Notes: a model not told the origin generated them from the sequence alone. A stretch of DNA of 64,000 nt from Lateolabrax maculatus (GCA_031216445.1 CM062210.1:5452501-5516500); one strand, 5' to 3'; positions 48,196-60,600 are shown, numbered from the stretch's first letter. A program made the numbers and translations.

Positions 48196-48810
48196 GCTTG
48201 TGTGCTCAGCAAACCTTTCCCTGCATAATTAACACTGGGAAAAAATGAACTGTGAGCGAATATGGGGTGAGGTCAGCCTTCTGCTACCATCTGTGAAGCA
48301 GGAGGAGAGGAATATTTACTGTTCTGCACTGGAAAACACTGAATGAAATCCACACCAACATATCCTCAGGACCCTCTGAAGTATTCAAAAGCACAGGGGA
48401 TCTCTAAATTCATACTCATAAAGTATGTTTTCAAATATTAATAGGGTTTGGCACTCAGTTTTGTGGTAAATTTGTGAATATGTTGCAGCCCCTGGGTACA
48501 TCTGCCAGGGTAAAATATAGAAAATGCACAATCCTTTTATTGCAAAGCTCCCTTTATGATTCTGATTTTATCCTTTTGGGATCCGCAAATAAGACATATA
48601 TTTACTTTAAAAGTAAATACACATAAAAAAGATGTTGCAGAATCAACACTGTAGCCATACATAAAAGATAATGTTTCAGATAAGATAATTGAGACTTTAA
48701 TGATCTTTGGTGGATAAATTCAGACGGGTTAAGAGGTAAGAAACAAATGTAAATAAAACAAATTTGGAATGCAATAAGTAAGTGTAAGATAATAAATTAA
48801 ATAAATTCCA
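48196..48810. other. Non-coding DNA
   Basis: AT-rich, with nothing recognised. Confidence 0.5.
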
Positions 48811-48896
48811 TAAATTTCATGGGAATCCATCCAATAGTTTTTGAGATATTTCAGTCAGGCCCACAGTGTTGGACCAACCAACCAACAGACCGACAT
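48811..48896 (+). mobile_element. Family A terminal module fragment
   Basis: TAAATTTCATGGGAATCCAT, CCAATAGTTTTTGAGATATT, TCAGTCAGGCCCACAGTG and GGACCAACCAACCAACAGACC match the family A module ending. The closing ACCAACCAACCAACAGACCG is a characteristic end of this repeat. Confidence 0.6.
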
Positions 48897-49309
48897 CGGT
48901 ATCTGTAATATTACAGTATGTAACGATCCAATAATAAGTAGTATTTATATAATGATATAAGTAATATAATGTAGATGTATTACTACTCCAAAGCAATAAT
49001 AATATATATAATTATGAGTATTTGTGATATTGGTGACAAATGACTGTTAAACACTGTATGTCTTGTACTATTATATCGTTTTTTTATTCAGGAAACTTTT
49101 GAACTGGTATATACAGATAGCTTGCCATTGTGGAGGCTTGAAAGCAAACCCATCTCCAATGGCAACAAATGGTGCATGAATGTAAATTAAAAACAATGCA
49201 AGCTACTCTGCTGTGATACAACACAACAAGCGGCGGATTCTGGATGTGTCATTGTGTTTGTGTCTTGCCGTTCACATGAACCGTAACTAAATGAAACAAT
49301 TTTGTTCAG
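48897..49309. other. AT-rich non-coding DNA
   Basis: It contains a perfect 14-bp palindrome CTGTAATATTACAG at 48903-48916 directly after the family A fragment, and then AT-rich simple sequence. Confidence 0.45.
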
Positions 49310-49535
49310 TCAGCAGCAAGGCTTAGCCACCGTCTGCTGCTTCGCTGGCTCCACCGCTCGCTCACTTCAATCTGTGCCAGTGGCTTTGTCCGTCCAAGAG
49401 ATGCACTGCTGTGTACTGAGCCCATCAAGAGAAGCCTTTTACTGTAAACAGAGGACGATGAGGTCCATGATGAGGTTTTGAGGCCGGGGAAAGTAGACCG
49501 GGTCATAGCACAACAAATCAACAGGGCTTCACCAG
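49310..49535. other. GC-richer patch of unknown nature
   Basis: The patch has clearly higher GC than its flanks. On the minus strand a 71-codon frame (49306-49521) ends ...SLAAD, and an acceptor-like CCTCTGTTTACAG lies inside it at about 49443-49455. Composition could mark a decayed exon or retrocopy. No family is recognised. Confidence 0.25.
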
Positions 49536-49659
49536 GATAACACGATCTGAATCACAGCAAAAAAATTACAGTAAGGAAGCAAGAAAGGTGAAGTATTCAC
49601 ATGTTAAATTCAGTCACTATGACACTAGAATACAAAATTAGAGGCGTCAAAGACACAAA

Positions 49660-49705
49660 GTCACTGGTTTTCTCCACCCACCGTCCTTGAGCAAGACCCT
49701 TAAAA
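49660..49705 (+). mobile_element. Possible SINE remnant
   Basis: CGTCCTTGAGCAAGACCCTT shares the 13-mer CCTTGAGCAAGAC with the SINE at 47941. Only this core is visible. Confidence 0.35.
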
Positions 49706-50775
49706 AATTCCTTCATTTTAAGCTGCACACTATTAAGCCATCAACAAAAAGTGTAATATTATAATCTAATTATTGGTTTATGGCTAACCCTTTAAATCAT
49801 TCGACTATTAATGGCAGTAGCTGCAACATCAATCCCCCCATAAGAAGTCATCATCAATTATTGTCTAGTTTCAAGTAATTGCTATTTAATAATGAGTCTA
49901 CCCTCAAACTACTCATACATTTTATTCATGGCCTGCAGTTGTGGATTCATTTATTATGGTGACTGTGGTCACTTATGTGCCTCAGTTTTAGTCCTCTTAG
50001 CTTATTCAACATATATCACTGAGCTTCTCTATTTGTCTATTAAAATTCCTAAGAGTGTAGGATTTCTGTTAAGTCCTTATTTAATTATATGTATCTGAAA
50101 CACCCGCAGTATGGTTAACTATGTTAAGTCCCTACTAATATTTATTTTGAATAATTTAAAATGGCAGTTTATTCTTGCTCCATTTGCTACTCCAGTCTTG
50201 TAGACAACTAAAAAACCAACAATGAATTGCTGATATTGACAGTTTTAAGCCATAATCACCACAGCTATATACCAACTGCCAAATTAAATGTATGTCAATT
50301 GTTTTTTCTGAATTGCAAATTGAAAAAGTATAATATTATGTTGTATTATTAACTTATCATACAGCCCTGTATTATTCAAGGCCTTGTTTCAAATTTAGCT
50401 TTAATACCTTAATTATTCACATACGTGTATATTGTGCATGAACTGCATGGTTTATATTCCTAAATAAAGGTGTGTTTAATCAAATTACTGGTCTCACGTC
50501 TCTAGTAGTCTCAATGTAGACTGTACTAGAACTAGTGTATCTAGTGTAAATGCATCAGAGAAGCATTCAAGACAGATTGAAATACAAGGTGCAGCCAGCT
50601 GCTGTTGATTTATCTGATCAGTTTAACCACTGAATGATCTGTGTGTGTGAGGTGAACCAGTGGAGACACTGAAACCTTCGTCTCGCGTGCAGTTCATAAA
50701 AACGATTCATTTGTGTGTTTCTGCTGTTAGTTAACTCCAGTTAAACTGTTATTGTTGTAACTAAACTGCTACAGT
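49706..50775. other. Non-coding AT-rich DNA
   Basis: No gene recognised. The 68-codon frame at 49892-50098 is hydrophobic by composition. Confidence 0.5.
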
Positions 50776-50865
50776 GCAGAAGTTATTCTTCTTCTGGCTT
50801 TTTTTGGCAGCTACCAAACAGCTTCAGGTGCATTACCATCTCCTTCTGCACTGAAGGAGGGCCGA
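50776..50865 (+). repeat. Dispersed repeat family H fragment
   Basis: TTATTCTTCTTCTGGCTTTT, TTTGGCAGCTACCAAACAGC and GGTGCATTACCATCTCC match a sequence I know as recurring in many fish genomes. Boundaries and class are uncertain. Confidence 0.45.
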
Positions 50866-51009
50866 CCCTGATTTGCATGAAGCCCAGTAAAACAAACACA
50901 AATTGTAATGAGATTTGTGATCTGGCCTACACAGATGGAGAGAGATACTGTATATGTGTCTTAAAGCTCTTCTGAATTTTATCCGGATACGAGACACTTG
51001 AAATAACAA
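50866..51009. other. Non-coding spacer
   Basis: Nothing recognised. Confidence 0.45.
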
Positions 51010-51290
51010 GTGTAGATGGGGCCTTTGACTTGTCAATGTAGGAAAAGCACAAGTGCTACTAATAACATAATGATGGCTCCATTGTATTTAAAGTGTCCCA
51101 GTAAGCCATGGCAGTGTGACAGTGAGCCAGCAAGCACAACACCAGGACCTGATACCTGACACTGAGGCAGCCAGGATGAATTCAGCAAACATTCATTTCA
51201 TTACCTCATTACTTCATCACCTATACTCCTCCGACTGTGACAATGTGAAAATGTTCTCTGTGAAGAAGATCTGTTCTGGTGAAATTTGTT
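51010..51290. mobile_element. Family C repeat with inverted arms
   Basis: The left arm (about 51027-51080: GACTTGTCAATGTAGGAAAA, GCACAAGTGCTACTAATAAC, ATAATGATGGCT) is the reverse-complement form of the right-arm type seen at 59427-59475 and parallels 59339-59393. The centre (51093-51190) matches 20531-20610, and the right arm ends CGACTGTGACAATGTGAAAA TGTTCTCTGTGAAGAAG. Architecture is left inverted arm, unique centre, right arm, as in a MITE-like non-autonomous DNA transposon. No coding capacity. A 67-codon frame over it is chance. Confidence 0.6.
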
Positions 51291-52899
51291 TGGCCTTAAG
51301 TCTTTTTTTTTTTTTGTGAGGCAGGGGAGAGATGTGTCAAACGCCCCATTCTGACCAAACTCCATGGAATTTGGAGTACAATTAAAATGTCTTTTCACAC
51401 AAGTCTACATATATCATGATGCACTTTCACCAATCATAAACGTCTCTCTTAAAACATCTTTTACAAGCATCTTTTAATGTTCAACACTGTCTTATAGACA
51501 ATAAAAAATATATTTTACATGAGTAAAAGTCTGGGGCACAAGGGCAGCGTAAAATGAGAAATTTATATGAATGATTTCACAAATATGTTTTATTTCCTTA
51601 ACATTAAGTGCTGATTACACAAACTGTCACTGAGTTATAGCCGCTGAAATAAAACAAAATGTTTATTGCTCATCACACATGTGGAACATAATAAATATGC
51701 AAGAAATCTTCCTCCTTAGACATTTATGTATAAAGGAAATTATTACACTCCCACGCTCTTCCTCATCGTTTGTCATCTGCTCATTTTTAATCAAACAACT
51801 CTACAGTAATTAGTACATTTCATTTACAGTGTAATTAATGAGATAATCCTTGTGTTTGGCAGTTGTCTTTCCCAGTTTACAGTGTTAATCTCATCGTACA
51901 ATAATCCTGATTTTATCTAATTCTATAAACAAATTAGTTGTTATTTATCTGTTAACAACTGCAGACTAGGGTTGTTTGTACACACAAGTCATGAAAACCA
52001 ACCCTGTGATTTTTCACTCCGGCAAAGTAGTAGTTCTAACATATATACATGCTTGTTTTTAAAGGCATTTGTCATCAAGTTATTTCTGTTGCAGGGTCAA
52101 TTGAGTGGGAGTTGTGTCCAATCACTTCTTAATTTGTTTTAGTTTTACTGTGTGGATGCAAGTTTCTCCCCTCATACAAATTGCCAAGAAAAGGAAATGA
52201 AGCCTTAAGCCTGATTGCCTATACAAAACCTATTAGATATTTGACCTATCAAAATGTTATCTCTGGTAACTGGGAAATGAAAATGTATGTGATTTTTTTG
52301 ATGCATATTAATCACGAAAACAGATATATTGCTATTACGCCGAGATTAGTTGCCTGTGGCATTTTCTTGAGGAAGCATTCTGAGAGAAAATTGATGTGAA
52401 AATCGCATCTTAATTGAGTTTCCGGCTCAAGGAAGGATCCATAATGGAACCAGCACCAAAATATTAGTTGTTTTATGCTTCAGATGTTAAAGGAAAACAC
52501 ATAATTTGAGGCAACTTTATTAGAAACATTTACAAGAATACTAAATGGTGACAAGATTGAGGATTGAGAAAGTATGTGTTCTGTTTTTATTCAGTTTAAT
52601 CAAATACTAATCAGAAATATTAATTTGTCTCACAAGTAATCAAATATTTCTATGAAGACTGGTTTATAAAGTAATAACTTTTGTATATGAAAACTACATT
52701 GCCATGATGTCTGGAAACATAAATCTAATCTAATTTAATAATGTTTGTATGAGAGATTTTGAGGAAGAAGACATTTTGTTGATCAGTTTGTGAACTCTGA
52801 CTGTTCTAAAAACATCAAAAACCTTCCTAAATACTTTTAAAATCAGAGTTGTCCCCCTGTCACAGCAAAAAGAGTCAACATGTGTTTCTGCAGTCAGAA
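51291..52899. other. Non-coding unique DNA
   Basis: A T run lies at 51303-51315, then AT-rich sequence. No gene or named repeat. Confidence 0.5.
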
Positions 52900-53250
52900 A
52901 AATCCCTTCCCCAAGAGCCTGCTAACACCTTCTATCACACAACATCAGCAGGATGTTTATTTTCCAACACCCTGCTGCTGATTGTGCCGTGGGTGATTTA
53001 ATAAGCTGGGAGAAATTGACTTTGCAGGGTTTGATGCTTCACCCTGGTGAGGTTACCTACATGGAGTACACATTACTGTAGCAGGAGTGAGCGTTCGCTA
53101 TTCACTGGGCCGGCTGATGCATGGACCAAAGTGGTTACCTGGTGGCTCAGCTGCGGCAAGTCTCCTCAAGATGTTTGATTGCAGCAATCTCCTGTGTGTG
53201 CTGGTAATCACGCATCAAGCTGTGTACCGGCTCCAATTTGTATATGACTG
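52900..53250. promoter_or_regulatory. Candidate conserved non-coding block
   Basis: Unique, GC-richer than flanks, no simple repeats and no frame open through it. GGGTGATTTAATAAGCTGGG (52990-53009) and AAATTGACTTTGCAGGGTTTG are typical of enhancer-like unique DNA. Inferred only. Confidence 0.2.
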
Positions 53251-53929
53251 AGTGCACAGCGTGATGGATAGGACAGCACCTGAGAGAATTGGATGAATTA
53301 ATATATCAAATTTGAGCAAAAAAACAACAACCTTTCCTGAGATATGTGAAAGACAGGAGGAGCCTGTCAGTAAACACGAGCTTGGTCATTTAGTCGGGCC
53401 GGGCAGCACCTATAACATCAAAGGCCTGTGACAAAGTAAACAACTTTTTTGATCTGACTTGATGCCCCGGGCCAACCGATTAGTTTTCGGTGCTGATGCA
53501 GGAAGATCTCGTGTGCAATTTCTGCTATTTTTGCATGAACCTGGACTCACTTAAATGAAAACGGGCACAGTTTGAGATCAGTAGGCAGCTTTTCAATATT
53601 TACAGTTTTGTGGCCTGTGCCTTATTTTATGCTGTTATATATTGGGGGGGGGGATTCAATGATAGGAGCAAGAATTGTATTAAAAAGTGCGGTTTTATAA
53701 TTGGTTTAACTCACAATTTATTAAAAAAGATTTTTGGAGGAAAGAACCAGGAGGAGAGTTGAAACCATTCTTTAATAACAGGGTTACTTGCTGTGTGATG
53801 TTTTTAGTAGTCTAGAGTGTGAAGTGTGGTAGATGTTACCACTGTGGGGGCAGTGAATCTGTCACATGTTGTCTGCTGTGACTGTCTGCATGGGCAAGTA
53901 AACTAGTTTGCCCTCTAATCTAATGTATG
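53251..53929. other. Non-coding DNA with G run
   Basis: A 10-base G run lies at 53644-53653. No gene recognised. Confidence 0.5.
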
Positions 53930-54120
53930 CAGAGTAAAGTATTAAGATTTTAGGCTTATACTCCAGTGCATTTGTATTGCATTTCCAACAAAGCTGGGGG
54001 ACTTTGGAGAGAAAGAACGGTCAAAATTGATGTGGCAGAGACCGAGATATCCTGATGTTGAGTCCCTAGCATGAGTCAAGCTCCAAAAAGCAATAGTAAG
54101 TATAAGTATGCATTATACTG
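53930..54120 (+). repeat. Possible dispersed repeat segment
   Basis: TTGCATTTCCAACAAAGCTG, GGGGGACTTTGGAGAG, GGCAGAGACCGAGATATCC and GAGTCAAGCTCCAAAAAGC resemble a fish repeat I have seen. There is no second copy in the window to confirm it. Confidence 0.3.
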
Positions 54121-54889
54121 ACAGGTCTTTTTATTATTTTGTGTCTTTCATTATAATCACACTGCCTGGTCAATGTTCAAGCCCGCAGTTTTCTAGTGTT
54201 AGCCTAATACTCAGGCTGAATTGCCATTTTGTGTCACTTCATCCATCCATTATTTGAATCACTGAACAAATCCGAGGTGTGGGCGGTGATTCAGGTCTGA
54301 AATCAGGCTATTGTTACACAGGCTTTCTGTGGGGAAAAAATAGTAGTTTCCGAGCCCAAGCAGAGATAACCCTGGTGACCTGCCAGAGCCAGAGAAGACA
54401 TTATACAACTGTTCAAAGGCTGACTGGAAGTCCTTGTGACAAGTAGATTCATATTCATGTGTCAGTGGGGGTGGGCCTTTAAGGATTTCTTAACCCTCTT
54501 TTGTATTCGGCCTTGGCAGAGGCATGTGCCCGATGAGTGCTTTCATGGCTGGCTTATAACGTTTTAAATTTAAATAAAAATCAATTAAGTTCTTTATAGA
54601 CTTTATAAAACCTATAGGAACACACAGATCACATCACTGTAGCTCCATGCAGGGTTTTCGCCTAATAAATCTTCACCTATGGGTAACGTACACCGTCAGT
54701 GATATGAAGCTGGTATATAAACGCGGTGTGCATCTCCTCATGTTTAACAAGCAGACTGATAACTGGTTACTCAGCAATGTATCCAGTTTAGAACAGCTCA
54801 ATGAGTATTGATAAATCAGCCTTGCTCACTGCCCTCAACTCACAGCACCATATCTTCCGAATCAGCAGATCATTTCTGGAGTGCAGCCG
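54121..54889. other. Non-coding unique DNA
   Basis: No gene or repeat recognised. Confidence 0.5.
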
Positions 54890-54926
54890 GTGTGTGTGTG
54901 TGTGGGTGTGTGTGTGTGTGTGTGTG
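54890..54926. repeat. (TG)n microsatellite
   Basis: A TG run with one GGG interruption, 37 bp. Confidence 0.95.
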
Positions 54927-55739
54927 GATTTGTTGCTGCAATATCTAAAGCCATGCAAATCCATAATTAACATTTCCACTGGGATGTTTAGTGACCATCT
55001 AATAGAGACAAACTGAATCCCGACCAGCTCTGCGCGTCCTGTGAGGACCATCACTTCAACTTCATTAGGACCTTAAATTAAAAAGTAGAAAAGGCTTATT
55101 TTGCCGTCAGGAATTATAAGCAGCTACTAATGTGGGTTCAGAGTTATTTAAATGCAACAAGACAATTTTTTGAGGTGAAATAATATTTTTCAGAGCCACG
55201 CAGGGATTCGGGGCCTTGAGGGAAACTTTGCTTTCATCACACCCCTCTATTCATTAATGCAGTTTTGAACATGCTACCTTTCAACAAGGACACCCCGGTT
55301 TCAAGGTTGCATCTTATTTATTGAGAAGGACTGGGAATCACTTTTGCATATGGCGTGTTTCTCTTTTTAGCCCCTGTTGCTCAAACGTAGATCAATGTTT
55401 TACATAAATGGAAGTTTTGCTTCCAAACGTTGGTTGCGCCAGTATGCAAGCTAATGTACAAACTGAAATTTGAGATCGCCTGATCAAAAGTAAGCTTACG
55501 GCAAAAGAAAACTCCAAGGAATGTAATATATTTCATAAATTATTGAAATTAGCCAATCTAGAATTTACAATTGAAATGAAAATAGCTTTTATACACATAG
55601 GAGGAAGTGCAAAGAGGCTATCTATTTGTTTGGATTTCGCCAAACTTTTTAATTAAGCCTGAATCACTATAAAGGCGAACATCTTCAATCTCAAGCTCCT
55701 TCATCTTCTGTGTAATACACACAAGTATCCCTTCATAAA
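54927..55739. other. Non-coding unique DNA
   Basis: No gene or repeat recognised. Confidence 0.5.
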
Positions 55740-56080
55740 TAAGCTGAGGCGTGGGTCATTAATAACAGGAGAAAGTCATTACATCTCTTCCGCATGCTGA
55801 ATAATCGAGCTGCTGGTTGCCTTGTGCGCTCACTGTAAATATGCTCATAAGCTCAATTTTGGCTGGTCGTGCATGGACCGAGGACACATCAGTCTAATCA
55901 GGCTGCCGCTCCTCCTGCTGCTGCAGAGCGACGGCTCAACCTTCATCGCTGTTTTGGCTCCGGCGCATCACAACCTGAACAAACACACTTAATTGGATTA
56001 GTCTGCTGGGTGCTGTGTTCTTACAATGTCCTCGCAGAGACAGGAGTCGCACACCTTTGATCTCTGAAGAGGCAAACACG
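55740..56080. promoter_or_regulatory. Candidate conserved non-coding block
   Basis: Unique DNA with CGCATGCTGAATAATCGAGC (55791-55810), TGTAAATATGCTCATAAGC (55835-55853, POU/FOX-like words) and TTAATTGGATTAGTC (55990-56004, two homeodomain cores). It includes a short GC-rich CTGCTGCTGCAG patch. A 63-codon frame over the 3' part has no domain. Inferred from composition and motifs. Confidence 0.25.
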
Positions 56081-56699
56081 GCCTGTTAACACGGCTGAAC
56101 AAATCAGGGGGCAAAACAACCACAAGGACAAATGACCTTTGCCATTTTCTACAGCCCTGTTTGCAGCTTGACAAACCTTTTAGTTTCACTTTGTTAAATG
56201 TGAGCTTCTTCAAGGTCACATAGTTTATGATGAAAAGAGCCTTCGAGGATATCTAATTGCCATTCATAAGAGAAAATGCAGTGTAGACAAAAGCCCTCGT
56301 TTTTCTCATGACATGAGATGCATTTAAAGTCACTTCTGGACCAAGGCTGCTGGATATAACTGTTTAATGCACTTGTCCTGTTTGTTAATGTGATCTCAAT
56401 CTATCAGCTCAATGGGCTGTATAGCAGCGCATCAATATGCGACACAAATGAAACTTACTGCATTTACTCAGTCATTGACTTGAACTCCTTTTCTTTCCTT
56501 GGGAATAGAAAGCAGCTTTTAAACATACACATTCCAGCATGTGTTACAGCTGGCTGAGGGACACAAGCCTCATTTGAGAACACTGAAAGATAGTATACAC
56601 TGGCTGAGAGGAAAACTAAATATGCATTAATGACTGAGTGTTCAGAGATGGAAGAGCAGAGTGAGACGATAGGTCCATACGATTTCATCATGGTCTCCT
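56081..56699. other. Non-coding unique DNA
   Basis: No gene or repeat recognised. Confidence 0.5.
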
Positions 56700-56890
56700 T
56701 CCTTCTCCATCATTATGCAGTACATGTACAGTAATGCAGAATAAATTAGCTTAAAGAAGGAGTCGCAAATTAGGCCCCAATCAACTCCTCAGCATCCTTG
56801 TGTTTTATGAATCTATTTATGTACATGTGTGTAAACACATGCAAGTAATAGAAATTCACAGTTTTTGCAGTTGGCCTTGGCTTTATGCCC
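56700..56890. promoter_or_regulatory. Small candidate conserved non-coding block
   Basis: CATCATTATGCAGTACATGT, GCAGAATAAATTAGCTTAAA and GTCGCAAATTAGGCCCC lie in unique DNA without low complexity. Motif-based inference only. Confidence 0.18.
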
Positions 56891-59234
56891 CCCATCTGCT
56901 GCTAATATAAGTCACTTTCAGAAACAAATTTATGCTTTTTAAAAAATATTTTCAAGGGTATTGTTGCCTTATATATTGTTAAAACAAAAGAAAGAAAAGA
57001 AAAAGCAATTGTAGTGATATTTAGCCTTGCACGTAGGTTTGGTTGTATTTGTAGAAGTTTTGAAATATCACTCACAGTTAAGGTGAACTGTGCAATGACA
57101 GTTGAAGTTGAATCTAATCTAAAAAAACACTTATTTGTATGATAGAAAGCAGTTCCAACTGAGTTTCTGTTGCATTGTCTAAATGTCATTTTTCAATGCT
57201 GTGAGCACCAAAAACTCAGTCCACCTCCACTGTATCCTAATGAAGGCAGACATTTCAGATACACATTATATTTGAAACCCTGAACCAATTACACCAGAAC
57301 TATCAGCACGGCTGCATGCCACTAAAAGTAGGGGAGGTTTTCAATAATTCGGGTGAGCTGACCCTTTAACAGCAAACACTGACGGCATGTGACAATGGTC
57401 CCGGGCTAGATTCCAACCACACACATCACACCTAACATTGTACAGTATGTGCCTTGTCCAGCTGGGATGCACACAAACACATTCTTTCAACAATCATTAA
57501 AGACTATGTATTTTTCCTCAGGCTGTTTTTGCACACTTTACCGAAGCCTTTTGCTCAGTGTCACACATCAGATCCATGCTTTCCTACTCATGTTAGCAAG
57601 TTTTGAAGGTTCAAAAATTTTTATTTTTTTTAAAAAAACCAGTAAGGAGGGACAATTTAGTGAAGAGGAAAGAATGAGGGCACTGTTTATACTTAATCCC
57701 TTGTCAAAGCTGTAAAAGCAGCCACATTTCCTGTTTTGCTCCTTTTTTTTTTTTTTGCACTGACAAGCATGATTATGGGTGCTTGTATGTGAATGTTAAC
57801 ATTAACAGCAACAACAGTAGTCAACAACAGAGTAGGCAGGCGTGTGAGTGAGAGGAGAGAGCATACATGTTGAAATATCGCCTTTGTTGTTTGGCTGCTG
57901 TTAACAAACACAATTACTCCACTGGAAACAGTGTGGTGATTAGAGTGTCTGGGTTTTTTTGTCTGAATATTTCAAATAACAGTCTACCCACTACAGCAAA
58001 TTCATGTGTGATTGTATCATCAGTGTTTAACTTGCCTGTTTTTTTTTTTTTTTTTTGGGGTACCAAAGTTAATTAAACTGTCAGTGTTTTAGAGGTAATC
58101 TTGATGCAATCTCCATTCTCCAGAACATTTTTAAAGACTTTAATGTTAAATCAAAAACCGTTGATGAAAGAATTCATAACATTATGCAAATTATGAGAAA
58201 ATAGTGAAGGACACCACCTTTAGGTAAAACCTGTCAAGCTGTGATACCTGAAAGCCTTTTGATTTTGCAGGTTTCTGAATTATGTTTTGTGAATATATAA
58301 GCATAAAATAGCAACTTATTCTCTGCATAGTGTAATATTTGCATCAGTTAGTGCAGTGCTGAGGAGTATTTGCTAATATTGCATCATTCCAGTTTATTAT
58401 AAAAATTTGAAATACATGTCTACCATTGAATATAGTTATATAATCACTGACAATGAGGAGGGAAAAGAGAAATGTTGAAAAATATATTCTATCCACTTTA
58501 TGTCCGTACCAAAACTGCAAGAAAAAACCTTTAGATTGAGAAACAGTGGTGATTTTCCACTCAAGGGATTAAATGTTCTACCATGGGTTCAGACATTTTG
58601 CCATCATGGACATTGTGAAATCCTTCCAAATCCCATTGGATAAATGCAAAGATGCAATTTGGACAACAGGAAAAAAATCAGCTTTTTGATATTTAGGAGA
58701 TGCAAAGTGCCACACACAAGGTAAAGGCTTCGGGCATGACACATGGCTAAATACAGAGGCTGGAAAAAGACTAATGGATCTTTTCTGTAATCTTATTTTC
58801 TAACAAACGCAGAGACATTTTTTAAAAGCCACAGCGGCTCTGGGTATTGACAATCTCATAAGCATGGATGCAGCAGTAACATCTATTCCCGTGCGTTATC
58901 ACTTGCCTTTGAGTCACCTCTTCTATACCTTCCTGTCGCCATGGCAGCAGCAACAGGAAGTGGTTTGATAACTCTGTTTCTTTATCAGAAAAAGCCTGGC
59001 TGACATTTGGACTAAGTTGGCTGATACAACATTGTGACCAACATTCAATTCACCTCTTTCTGTATGTATAATCATAGGGAGGATACATGTTGTGATAAAG
59101 CAATACAATAAATTCAGTTTTAACTACTGTACATCGTTATCCGTGCAGTATGTAATCATGTTAAAGATACCTCCTGTGTGCCAGTGAGTCTTTTTAGTAT
59201 TGTTATAAAAAAAGTGTAAGCCCATGTAGTTATT
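56891..59234. other. Non-coding DNA with T runs
   Basis: T runs lie at about 57744-57757 and 58040-58056. Frames of 69-95 codons on both strands have no domain. A CGCCATGGCAGCAGC word lies at 58937-58951. No gene recognised. Confidence 0.5.
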
Positions 59235-59815
59235 TTCTCAAATTTAGGTTGCCGATGGCCTAAAATCCAAGCCCTTCTGGGTCTTTAGTTACTAAATCCT
59301 ATGAGGTTCTACAAATAGACCGTTTCACAGCAGACGTTTTGACCTGTCGCAGCAGGAAAAGAACAGGTGTATCTAATAACCTTAATGATGGCTCAGCCCT
59401 GGAACTGGCTCACCGAAGTGGAATGCAGCCGGCATTAATGTTATTACTTACACCTGTGCTTTTTGTGCTCCTTACGTATACGTAGGTGGGGTACGCAGAA
59501 ATATTGTGCCGGAGCTGAAGTAATTTTAAAGAAAATAAATTATGATTTGTTTTTTAAATTCATTTATTGCGTCAGTTTGCTAAATGTAATGGATAAATGG
59601 TGAAGTCGTCTTAGTTTTTTCATGATTTGCCTGTAAGGTAAGGTGCAATGGTGTATGATAATTTAGTAATAGAAATTGCAGGGCTGAGCCATTGTTAATG
59701 TTATTAGTTCCACCTTTGCTTTTACTGCAATGACAACTCAAAATGTCTGCTGTGAAAAAGATGCATTGAAGAACCAGACAGGATTGGATTTAAAAGAATC
59801 GCCAAGCTAAATTTG
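59235..59815. mobile_element. Family C repeat complex with nested inverted arms
   Basis: The left part (about 59270-59401) is the reverse complement, with divergence, of the right part (59678-59790). Both contain the AGGGCTGAGCCAT/ATGGCTCAGCCCT block, the ACACCTGTGCTTTT-type block and the AAAATGTCTGCTGTGAAA-type block. A third, plus-strand copy of the inner arm lies between them (59427-59475). The inner pair, 59356-59393 and 59427-59464, is a 38-bp inverted repeat with 31 matches around a 33-base loop. No coding capacity. Confidence 0.65.
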
Positions 59816-60359
59816 AAAAAAGAAGTATCTATCTTCACATTTATCTCATTCCTTAAAACAAATTTGAGACTTTAGCTCAGCTGTAAATGTAAGTCAACAT
59901 AGATGGAGTTTGATGCCTGAGGAGGACCACACTAATTTATGTTCAATTAAATTAGTCATGTTGAACGTGATAATTACTCATGTTAAGAAAAATGATCATC
60001 CAACACTAGACGCTGATACAATGTGCCATGACTATAGCTTGTGGGCATTTTATTTTCTTAGTCATAACACTGGGGATGGACCGACTCTAATTTGAAAGCC
60101 TGAAAATATTCCAGCTAAAACTGTGTGTGGGCGTGTTTGTGTAGTACAGTGAGATATACACACAGGCATTACCATTTTTGTGCTCATACTACATAGAATA
60201 AACTACTTTTGTCTCATTACTACTGACCCTTACACATAGTAAATGCGTCCTGTTGTCACAGTAAAAACCAGTATACTAGTTAAAGTAATAAACCATATTC
60301 ATGTGGCACCTCTCAAAACACAAGTGAAACAATTAGTAAATAATAACAAATAAGGAGTA
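59816..60359. other. Non-coding DNA
   Basis: No gene or repeat recognised. Confidence 0.5.
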
Positions 60360-60600
60360 AACCCTTGATAAACATGCCGGTGGAGGGGTGGAAATGTGGT
60401 GGGTGGTGTCGGGGATAGAGGCTGGGTCCTGCCCTCGTAGCAGGAGTGGTAGTTCTGGTAATTGAAGCTCATTATTGATGATTTGGTGCACCTGCTGTTT
60501 GGCCTATTTAAACATCTCTCTGCTCTCCTCCACTGTTTGCGTTCCAGAAAGCACAACTTCCCCGTAGAGCCCTCAGTCAGCTTTAGCATGTTACAGTACC
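60360..60600 (+). repeat. Possible retroelement promoter/LTR-like segment
   Basis: GGGTCCTGCCCTCGTAGCAG, then GCACCTGCTGTTTGGCCTAT and TTAAACATCTCTCTGCTCTC, resemble the TATTTAAA promoter region of fish retroelements and transposons. Overlapping 107-codon frames on both strands have no domain. Only one copy is visible here. Confidence 0.3.

Noticed and set aside
54801..55016. Frame with CVCVWVCVCVCV
   Set aside because: It is a translation of the TG microsatellite.
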